Assembly (NCBI RefSeq): GCF_041080675.1 | Contig: NZ_CP163520.1 | Location: 434,001-498,000, forward strand | Length of the DNA stretch: 64,000 nt | Direction of reading: 5' to 3' | Source of the DNA: Streptomyces sp. cg36 | Lineage (GTDB): Bacteria; Actinomycetota; Actinomycetes; Streptomycetales; Streptomycetaceae | Shown here: positions 44,301-49,778 of the stretch, in pieces | How the letters are laid out: every line of letters begins with the position of its first letter | How positions within the stretch are numbered: position 1 is the first letter of the stretch | Translations under genes and position numbers: made by a program | Notes under the pieces: generated by a model | Database searches by the model: none | Seen by the model: only the letters and a program-made list of their open reading frames with translations | Told to the model about the DNA's origin: nothing

Positions 44301-45534
44301 CGTTCGCGGAGGCGCCGGCGTTGCCCGCCCACCGGCCGCCCTCGCCGGAGATGTAGCTGTCGCCCATGGAGACGACCGCGGTCGGAGCACCGCAGGCGTC
44401 CCCGACGGCGGCGGCCCGTACGGCGCGCTGCGGCGCCGTGGGGTTGTAGACCGTGCGGTAGTCGAACTTCCACGAGGTCTTGCAGGTGGTGCGGCCGACC
44501 TGGGTGAAGTTCACGGGCCAGTGGTCCGAGAGGCCCTTGCGCAGGCTGCGCGTCACGACCAGGTCGGAGAGCTGGTCACTGGCGATCATGTAGTCGAGCG
44601 CGTAGTGGGACTGCTGCGTCTCGACCGGCGGGCCGTCGGTCCGGCCGTTCGTGGTCGCGTAGAAGGAGTTGGGGAACTTCGCCCGGGTGGTGTCCGCGAG
44701 GCTGTTGAAGTCGCCGAGGGCCCGCCACCGCTTGCCCGCCATCTTCTGCGTGATCGTGTCGATCAGCGCGACGGTGTGCGGATTGGGCTTCTCGCCCGAG
44801 CGGATGGAGGCCGCGTGGATGTCGAAGTACCAGGTGCCGTCGACCTCCACACCGAAGGCGGGACGGGTTCTGATCCACTTGTTCTTCGGGTCGTCGGCCG
44901 GGAAGATCTTGATGCGCGACTTGAGGTCGCCGAGGTCCTGGGGGACGTTGCGCAGCCAGATCGCCATGGACTTCTGAGTGTTGCGCTCCTTCGGCGGCTT
45001 GGCGGCGTCCTCCTGGTCCTCCTGGTCCTCGTCCGGGTCGCTGCCGGGGGTGGCGGGCGGGTCGGTCGAGGGGGTGGCCGGGTCGGCGCCCCAGGCGGTC
45101 CGGTCCAGGATCTTCAGATAGAGCAGGACGCCGTCCGGCTGCCGCTTGCCCTGACCGCCCCACTTCTTGGCGTAGAGCCGGTACTTCAGCCCCGGGTAGC
45201 CCTTGGGGGTCTTCGCCGTGTCGTCCTCGTTGTCGAGGAGCAGGTTCTCGGCCTTGGTGAAGTCGTCGTCCGGGGCCTTCTGCGCCTCCTGGAGCGCCAC
45301 GACGTCGGCGCCGGGCAGCAGGTTGGCCCGCACGTCGTACCAGGAGGTGCCGCCCTGCATGTTGAAGGTGGTGGCGGTGGTGCCGAGCGGCTCGATGGCC
45401 TGCGCCGCCGTCGCGGGTGTCAGCAGCGCGACGAGCGGGGCCAGCAGCGCCACGCAGAGCGTCTGCGCCACGGTGCGCGAACGCCCGAGGTCGGGTCTGC
45501 GCCGGGAGCGGTGCCCCGGCTTGGGTATGGACAA
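41338..45534 (-). CDS. Secreted fusion: CdtB-like nuclease, SGNH hydrolase, beta-helix
   Basis: A secreted protein of about 1,398 residues. After a basic signal region (about 1-55, ending TAAQA) comes an endonuclease/exonuclease/phosphatase domain (about 60-345). It includes TTFNMQGG, VVALQEA, RPAFGVEVDGTWYFDIHA, ALGDFNSLAD and SDHWPVNF, which follow the pattern of cytolethal distending toxin CdtB. Next is an SGNH/GDSL hydrolase (about 375-775) with SMGDSYISGEGG, SVGGNDLKF near 515 and IHPNYYG near 717. From about 845 to the end runs a pectate-lyase-like beta-helix (AGLQGAIDQIRNS, LYAFNTSRNLRHF). The TTG start follows GGAGA; an upstream ATG at 45639 would add a Cys/His-rich stretch and seems less likely. 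Target and partners are unknown. Confidence 0.82.
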   Translation of the reverse strand: MSIPKPGHRSRRRPDLGRSRTVAQTLCVALLAPLVALLTPATAAQAIEPLGTTATTFNMQGGTSWYDVRANLLPGADVVALQEAQKAPDDDFTKAENLLLDNEDDTAKTPKGYPGLKYRLYAKKWGGQGKRQPDGVLLYLKILDRTAWGADPATPSTDPPATPGSDPDEDQEDQEDAAKPPKERNTQKSMAIWLRNVPQDLGDLKSRIKIFPADDPKNKWIRTRPAFGVEVDGTWYFDIHAASIRSGEKPNPHTVALIDTITQKMAGKRWRALGDFNSLADTTRAKFPNSFYATTNGRTDGPPVETQQSHYALDYMIASDQLSDLVVTRSLRKGLSDHWPVNFTQVGRTTCKTSWKFDYRTVYNPTAPQRAVRAAAVGDACGAPTAVVSMGDSYISGEGGRWAGNAGASANGSAWGTDRAAVNCNGEESVCDHDTSKVYGDTSYDKGNACDRSDSAEIKGLDRDDIPVERRFNIACSGATTDNVTTTGFKGQRPQIEDLRDIAQNNDVRMVVLSVGGNDLKFADILQDCVKAYFYPSLFNKGCRGAKEKDFADGLAPARDKVVRSIEAIRSTLRDAGQADGSYQIVLQSYPNPLPIGRNYRDAENAPVPPANYSRYINGGCPFLDADSDWAHTSVVPRISDMLRGAANEAGVSFLDLQDAFSGHELCNRTTQQATSADKLSAPLRAERAEWVRWVPYVVDGLKNLPWQAQGNQQEAIHPNYYGQQALTACLAKIADKLGDVPVFSSCAGKPATAPSDVDGTVDNSTVLSRSNRRAPVAGLPDWSRAGYRAGELLPSSSARNTDPTCNITPSVLEQQFKVKADDGQDDTAGLQGAIDQIRNSCTPSASPGRLSVIELPKGVLNVSKQLSVDASYLLVRGQGQDPANGSRIVFRPDENTRYDALTEKGERWNQNAMTHKCEFTTGNNVGTGGWIWPGRGLFRVQTREVAEKYKTICGYPSKIPENRRDLFEGSINQHWESGVAVAGTLADANYAAREGGRVIQLNAKAKMDVFKPGGDLWVGAANSLKFYQTQQVAGASADDGRLENLHMRQQVFTITGVDAAKHTVTIDKPLEFDVPVDSTSDGSPVLGIGSKPYASKVTPLKMITDVGFEDFSFTEDLNGLPKLRGGTYQVTPQQAVHNYGNMAPEYAMHGIVFKWASNSWVRGVRADMVGSHPVVTEVARNIQVERNVFDGSWNKGKGGNGYLRGSRVWDSLYAFNTSRNLRHFTFQWAASGNVAIGNDLDSDLNLHGGWEHRNLFENNTVHVPYNHSSGECETNCGGEGPGGDDGTWWPIYWAAGSKGIGWSGSTGPQNVFFHNDLTKQLTAGGRYEVYGPYADTSRVYQFGSSASDASVFQHLKTGSGPIQDWANNERNIYTGGDGVNASRTDPGSSLFLRDYHS

Positions 45535-45578
45535 GGAATGTCTCCGGTTTCGTAACCAGTTCAACAGGTGATGGTGCC

Positions 45579-45652
45579 GACACACATGTCTGCGAGCAGT
45601 CATTAAACAGCACACGTGCGAACACCAAAACGGAAACATGTGGACACGTGTC
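45579..45652. repeat. ACAYRTGT palindromes before the CdtB-like fusion gene
   Basis: Four related sites occur in 74 bp: GACACACATGTC (45579-45590), ACACGTGC (45612-45619), ACATGTG (about 45636-45642) and the perfect palindrome GACACGTGTC (45643-45652). The same core recurs at 47.6 and 48.9 kb. They lie between the fusion gene and the divergent ABC-F gene. Confidence 0.6.
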
Positions 45653-45788
45653 GAACGTCGCTCTCACCGAGTTCGCATACGCCCGCATACGCGGTGGCAG
45701 TCGGACATCCGGCCGCAGGCACCGCCCCGGCTCGTCACACCTGCTAGGGTGCGGAGGACGTGGACCGTTTGATCAAGGAGTCGCAGTC

Positions 45789-45818
45789 GTGGCGGGTGAG
45801 GACGACATCTCCGGGTGA
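45789..45818 (+). CDS. Nine-codon upstream leader peptide of the ABC-F gene
   Basis: GTG-initiated frame encoding MAGEDDISG and a TGA stop, with a strong AAGGAG at 45775-45780, 8 bp upstream. A TAGGGT hexamer at about 45745-45750 may be the -10. It ends 133 bp before the ABC-F ATG, followed by overlapping hairpins. Leader peptides of this kind govern drug-induced attenuation of ABC-F and other resistance genes: stalled ribosomes change the RNA fold. No other coding evidence exists because of its length. Confidence 0.6.
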   Translation: MAGEDDISG

Positions 45819-45831
45819 GACCCGGATCTGA

Positions 45832-45876
45832 CCGGCCGTCGGCCGGCGCTGCCAGAGCGCCGCTGTCGTGGCCGGG
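45832..45876 (+). promoter_or_regulatory. Mutually exclusive hairpins, probable attenuator
   Basis: CCGGCC (45832-45837) can pair with GGCCGG (45841-45846). GGCGCT (45845-45850) can pair with AGCGCC (45856-45861), and the two stems share two bases, so they exclude each other. A later GGCCGG (about 45870-45875) offers the first arm another partner. Such competing stems between a leader peptide and an ABC-F gene fit ribosome-mediated attenuation. Confidence 0.5.
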
Positions 45877-45951
45877 TTCGTCGTACCCCCTTTCCCCACG
45901 CTGCCCGGGGCTGAGCTCTGTCCGCCCCCCCTTCCTCACGAGGTCACCTCC

Positions 45952-47586
45952 ATGTCCGACGCCTCCGTCGTCTGCTCGAACCTCTCCTTCGCCTGGCCCG
46001 ACGACACCCCGGTCTTCCACGACCTGTCCTTCTCCCTGGCCACCGGCCGCACCGGCCTGGTCGCCCCCAACGGCTCGGGCAAGAGCACCCTGCTGGGGCT
46101 CATCGCCGGTGAACTGACCCCCGGCGCCGGTTCGGTGGCCGTCCAGGGCACGCTCGCCCACCTCCCCCAGACCCTCCCCCTCACCGGCGACCTCACGGTG
46201 GCCGAGGTGCTCGGCGTGGCCGCGGTCATCCGCGCGCTCGACGCCGTGGAATCCGGTGACGTGGGCGAGGAGCACTTCGCCGTCATCGGTGACGACTGGG
46301 ACATCGAGGAGCGCACCCGCGCCCAGCTCGGCCGCCTCGGCCTGGCCGACCTCGCCCTGGACCGCCGGCTGAGCACGCTCAGCGGCGGCCAGATCGTCTT
46401 CCTCGGCCTCGCCGCCCAGCTCCTCAAGCGGCCCGACGTACTGCTCCTGGACGAGCCGACCAACAACCTCGACCTCACCGCCCGGCACCGGCTCTACGAC
46501 GTGCTGTCCGACTTCACCGGCTGTCTGCTGCTGGTCAGCCACGACCGCGCGCTCCTCGACCGCATGGACCGCATCGCCGAGCTCGGCAGCGACGAACTAC
46601 GCCTGTACGGGGGCGACTTCACCGCGTACGAGGAGGCCGTGCGGGCCGAGCGGGAGGTCGCCGAGAAGAACATCCGCAACGCCGAGCAGGAGCTCAAGCG
46701 CGAAAAGCGCGAGCTGCAGCAGGCCCGGGAGCGGGCCGAGCGCCGCCAGAGCAACGCCGCCCGCAACCTCAAGGACGCGGGCCTGCCCCGGATCTTCGCC
46801 GGCAACATGAAGCGCGGCGCGCAGGAGACCGCGGGCCGGGCCGGGCAGATGCACGCCTCCCGGGTCGGCGAGGCCAGGGCCCGGCTCGACGAGGCCGGGC
46901 GCGCCCTGCGCGAGGAGCAGCGCATCACCCTGGAACTACCCGACACCCAGGTGCCCGCCGGGCGCAACCTCTTCCTGGGCGAGCGGCTCCAGGTCCGCCA
47001 CGACGGCCGCCCCGTCTTCGCCGGCGAGGGCGTCGACCTGGCGATCCGCGGCCCCGAGCGCATCGCGCTGACCGGCCCCAACGGGGCGGGCAAGACCACC
47101 CTGCTGCGGCTGCTCACCGGCGACCTCGCCCCGGACGGCGGTGACATCAGGCGCGGCGACGGCCGGATCGCCTACCTCTCGCAGCGGCTGGACCTGCTGG
47201 ACCTGGACCGCACCGTGGCGGAGAACTTCGCCGCCTTCGCCCCCGAGCGGCCCGAGGCGGAGCGGATGAACCTGCTCGCCCGCTTCCTCTTCCGCGGCGC
47301 GGGAGCCCACCTGCCCGTCGGGGTGCTCTCCGGCGGCGAGCGGCTCCGCGCCACCCTGGCCTGCGTGCTGTGCGCCGAACCGGCCCCCCAGCTGCTGCTG
47401 CTCGACGAGCCGACCAACAACCTCGACCTGGTCAGCACGGGCCAGCTGGAGAGCGCCCTCACCTCCTACCGGGGGGCCTTCGTGGTGATCAGCCACGACG
47501 AGCGGTTCCTGGCGCGCATCGGGGTGAACCGCTGGCTGCGGCTCGCCGACGGGGTGCTCACGGAGACCGGGGAGCCCGGGGTGTGA
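45952..47586 (+). CDS. ABC-F family ATPase with leader-peptide control
   Basis: A 544-residue soluble twin-cassette ATPase: Walker A APNGSGKSTLL and GPNGAGKTTLL, signatures LSGGQIVFLGLA (unusual, with VFL after the Q) and LSGGERLRATLA, and Walker B VLLLDEPTNNLDL and LLLLDEPTNNLDL. The charged linker of about 80 residues (EKNIRNAEQELKREKRELQQARERAERR) is the P-site tRNA interaction motif region of ABC-F proteins. It should act on the ribosome and may give resistance to a peptidyl-transferase or exit-tunnel drug. ATG 45952 has CGAGGT upstream. The uORF and hairpins point to inducible expression. Confidence 0.9.
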   Translation: MSDASVVCSNLSFAWPDDTPVFHDLSFSLATGRTGLVAPNGSGKSTLLGLIAGELTPGAGSVAVQGTLAHLPQTLPLTGDLTVAEVLGVAAVIRALDAVESGDVGEEHFAVIGDDWDIEERTRAQLGRLGLADLALDRRLSTLSGGQIVFLGLAAQLLKRPDVLLLDEPTNNLDLTARHRLYDVLSDFTGCLLLVSHDRALLDRMDRIAELGSDELRLYGGDFTAYEEAVRAEREVAEKNIRNAEQELKREKRELQQARERAERRQSNAARNLKDAGLPRIFAGNMKRGAQETAGRAGQMHASRVGEARARLDEAGRALREEQRITLELPDTQVPAGRNLFLGERLQVRHDGRPVFAGEGVDLAIRGPERIALTGPNGAGKTTLLRLLTGDLAPDGGDIRRGDGRIAYLSQRLDLLDLDRTVAENFAAFAPERPEAERMNLLARFLFRGAGAHLPVGVLSGGERLRATLACVLCAEPAPQLLLLDEPTNNLDLVSTGQLESALTSYRGAFVVISHDERFLARIGVNRWLRLADGVLTETGEPGV

Positions 47587-47603
47587 GTCGTCGGCACACG
47601 GCG

Positions 47604-47657
47604 AGACACATGTGACCGTATGGTGGAGTGTGAGCACGCCCGACACAGATGTCGGGC
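47604..47657. repeat. Palindromes before the winged-helix regulator gene
   Basis: The region holds CACATGTG (47607-47614) and a perfect 8-4-8 palindrome with arms GCCCGACA (47638-47645) and TGTCGGGC (47650-47657). The latter contains the GACA-N4-TGTC form seen at 45579. It also could act as a terminator for the ABC-F gene just upstream. Confidence 0.55.
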
Positions 47658-47734
47658 GTCCACACCCACCGCACACGGGCCCCTCGGCATGGGTACGATG
47701 CGCGGCATCAGCCATATCGAGGGAGTGAACGGTT

Positions 47735-48259
47735 GTGAGCAGCCAGTCGGCCGCCAAGCTCCGGTCGCGGTACGTGGAACAGGTCGCGTCGGAACTGGCG
47801 GAGAACCGCAGGCGCCAGGAGGAGCTGGCGAGCAGGATCGAGCTGCTCAGGCAGGAGGAGACCCTGCTCACCGACATCCTGGAGCTCGCCGAGCGGTACG
47901 AGGGTTTCGCCGACGCCTCGCGCCTGCCCGAGCAGGCCCAGGACGGGTCCGCCGCCGCGCACACCCCGGTGCGGGATGTTCCGGCGCGGGCCGCGGCACG
48001 TGCGCGGGGCGGTGCCGGGAGCCGGGCGCGCGGGCCGCTGCTCGGGGACGTGCTGCTGGAGCTGCTCGCCGGTCACGACGAGCCGTGTGCGGCGAAGGAG
48101 CTGCGCGAGGAGCTGCTGGAGCGGCACCCCGACCGCACCCCCACGCCGCAGGTGGTCCGCAACACCCTGGAGTCGCTGGTCGCCAAGGGGCGGGTGGAGC
48201 GCGCCAAGCGCGAGCGCTCGGTCGTCTACACCGCCCTGGACCCGGCCGACGCCGGCTGA
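47735..48259 (+). CDS. Coiled-coil winged-helix DNA-binding regulator
   Basis: A 174-residue protein. Residues about 5-65 form a coiled coil (VEQVASELAENRRRQEELASRIELLRQ), residues 70-105 are a flexible Ala/Arg linker and residues 108-170 a BlaI-like winged helix (LLELLAGHDEPCAAKELREEL, QVVRNTLESLVAKGRVERAK). It has no ligand domain. GTG 47735 has GAGGGAG 9 bp upstream. It lies amid three intergenic regions that share ACACGTGT-like palindromes and is the only regulator between 41 and 49 kb, so it is the best candidate to bind them. Function has not been assigned as far as I can recognise. Confidence 0.75.
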   Translation: MSSQSAAKLRSRYVEQVASELAENRRRQEELASRIELLRQEETLLTDILELAERYEGFADASRLPEQAQDGSAAAHTPVRDVPARAAARARGGAGSRARGPLLGDVLLELLAGHDEPCAAKELREELLERHPDRTPTPQVVRNTLESLVAKGRVERAKRERSVVYTALDPADAG

Positions 48260-48315
48260 GGGCCCGCCCGTTCCCCGGGCGGCGCTCGCGGCCGTGCCGG
48301 GGGCGGAACGACGGA

Positions 48316-48358
48316 AGGCACCTGCCCCCGGCCTGCGGAAGGCCGGGGGCAGGTGCCT
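48316..48358. terminator. Very strong bidirectional terminator
   Basis: The arms AGGCACCTGCCCCCGGCC (48316-48333) and GGCCGGGGGCAGGTGCCT (48341-48358) pair perfectly over 18 bp with loop TGCGGAA. It stands between convergent genes. Confidence 0.9.
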
Positions 48359-48372
48359 CTTCGGGCGGCGCC

Positions 48373-48822
48373 TTACGGGCAGTAGAACCGCATCGAGGAG
48401 AGCCGGTCGTTGTTGTAGTACTTGGAGGTCCCGGCCGAGTAGTCGCCCTTCGCGCCCCAGTTCCACGTCGAGGTGAAGTCCAGGTCGGACGGGTGCAGCT
48501 CGCCGCTCGGGTCGTCCCAGAACTCGATCTGGCACTGCGAGTTGTTCAGCCACGACGAGACCTGGTTGTCGGCCAGCTCGTGGTTGAGGAAGTGGGTGTT
48601 GATGAGCCGCACGATCTTCGTGTTGCCGCCCGCCGGGGGCGGGGTGACGACCACCTTGGAGCCCTTGCCGCCACCGTCCTGGTAGAGGCAGAGCGCCCAG
48701 TTGGGGCAGTCGCTGTACGGGGCGTTGTCCGCCGCGGCCGGTCCCGCCGAGAGGAGCAGCGCCGAGGCGGCGACCGCGCCCGCGACGGCGGCGGTCTTGA
48801 GCTTGAACGATTTCAGTGCCAT
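48373..48822 (-). CDS. Small secreted I36/crystallin-like protein
   Basis: A 149-residue exported protein with a signal peptide at 1-35 (cleavage after AAA before DNAPYSD). The mature part resembles peptidase inhibitor family I36 and beta/gamma-crystallin folds: CPNWALCLYQDGGGKGSKVVV, VSSWLNNSQCQIEFWDD, YYNNDRLSSMRFYC. Cys pairs suggest disulfides. Proteins of this group inhibit metalloproteases (SMPI) or bind calcium, but no inhibitory loop can be identified. Palindromic ACACGTGT sites lie upstream, shared with the divergent gene at 49128. Confidence 0.8.
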   Translation of the reverse strand: MALKSFKLKTAAVAGAVAASALLLSAGPAAADNAPYSDCPNWALCLYQDGGGKGSKVVVTPPPAGGNTKIVRLINTHFLNHELADNQVSSWLNNSQCQIEFWDDPSGELHPSDLDFTSTWNWGAKGDYSAGTSKYYNNDRLSSMRFYCP

Positions 48823-48911
48823 GGATCTCTGCTTTCTGGGTCGTACCGGGGCCGGGCCCGGACCTCTGCGTCGTGGGCCGCCGCGTCGTGCAGCAGCGCC
48901 AGCGCACAGGA

Positions 48912-48959
48912 GTCAACACGTGTGACTTCGACGCACACGTTAGCAGAGCACACGTGTGC
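48912..48959. repeat. ACACGTGT palindromes between two secreted-protein genes
   Basis: GTCAACACGTGTGAC (48912-48926) and the perfect 12-bp palindrome GCACACGTGTGC (48948-48959) flank a half site ACACGT (48935-48940). The spacing of the two full sites is about 34 bp. The rest of 48823-49127 contains no gene. Confidence 0.65.
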
Positions 48960-49127
48960 GTTTTACAACTTGGCTCCGTCACCGGTCGAACCGGTTTCAC
49001 AGATGACTGGTTCTTCACTCGTCGGCACATTGTTGAGAGTGCAAGAATCTTGTAACGGCCGCACCGCCCGACGGATGGCGGCCGGTGGTCCGCACCACTC
49101 TCGTCACCCACACGAAAGGTTGGTCGC

Positions 49128-49484
49128 ATGCTCACCTCCCGGGCGAAACTCCGCGGTGCCGTCGTCGTCTCCGCCATGACCGTGGCCCTCATCGGAGCGG
49201 GGACGGCGGCGAACGCCGCCGACTGGCCCCCGCTCAAGGAGGGCGCGTACCTCTACTCGGGCACCCACGGCACGGGCCCGGCCTCGGCCGTCGACCTGGG
49301 CGACTTCGGCACGTGCCACACCCTGGCGACCGCGGCCCGCTCGATCCAGGTCGTCTCCGGATCCGCGTCCGTGGTGCTCTACCCCGGGGCCGGCTGCACC
49401 GGTGCCAACCCCTGGGCCAGTGGGTCCCTCGCCCAGTCCGACCTCCCGCGGGCGGCCCTGAGCTACCGCGTGGTCTCCGCGTAA
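49128..49484 (+). CDS. Small secreted protein of unknown function
   Basis: A 118-residue exported protein. A signal peptide is seen at 1-30 (cleavage after ANA before ADWPPL). The mature part has two Cys (GTCHTLA and GCTGANPW), a YLYSGTHGTG segment and a Val/Ser-rich strand pattern (SIQVVSGSASVVLYPG), suggesting a small beta-sandwich or crystallin-like fold. The ATG follows GAAAGG. It is divergent from the I36-like gene across shared ACACGTGT sites, so the two are likely co-regulated. I do not recognise a named family. Confidence 0.75.
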   Translation: MLTSRAKLRGAVVVSAMTVALIGAGTAANAADWPPLKEGAYLYSGTHGTGPASAVDLGDFGTCHTLATAARSIQVVSGSASVVLYPGAGCTGANPWASGSLAQSDLPRAALSYRVVSA

Positions 49485-49778
49485 CGAAAGCACGGGCACA
49501 CGGGCCCGGTTGGGGTCCGGGCGGGCGCCGGGCGCTCGTCCGGGCCCGGCCGCGGCGGGGCTCCTGACGGGGTGTCGCCGACGAGTTTCGGCCAAGGCGG
49601 AGGAGGGGGCCCGCTTGGGGGCATTTGGTCTTCTGCGTCAGGATGGGTATGACATGGACACATGCACTGCTCGGACCACGCCGTACCCTCTCGCCCCTGC
49701 GCCCCGCGCAACCCCTCCGAGCGGCCCGCGACGACGTCCGGGCAGCGGCGGGCGGCACAGAAAGGGAAGTGGGGGACG

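Noticed and set aside
41590..45555. Plus-strand frame of about 1,300 residues opposite the CdtB-like fusion
   Set aside because: It has no domain, signal or start site, and its composition is that of an antisense frame. The minus-strand protein has three recognisable domains.
45535..45639. ATG 45639 as start of the CdtB-like fusion
   Set aside because: It would add a Cys/His-rich segment with no homology before the signal peptide and lacks a good ribosome-binding site. TTG 45534 has GGAGA correctly spaced.
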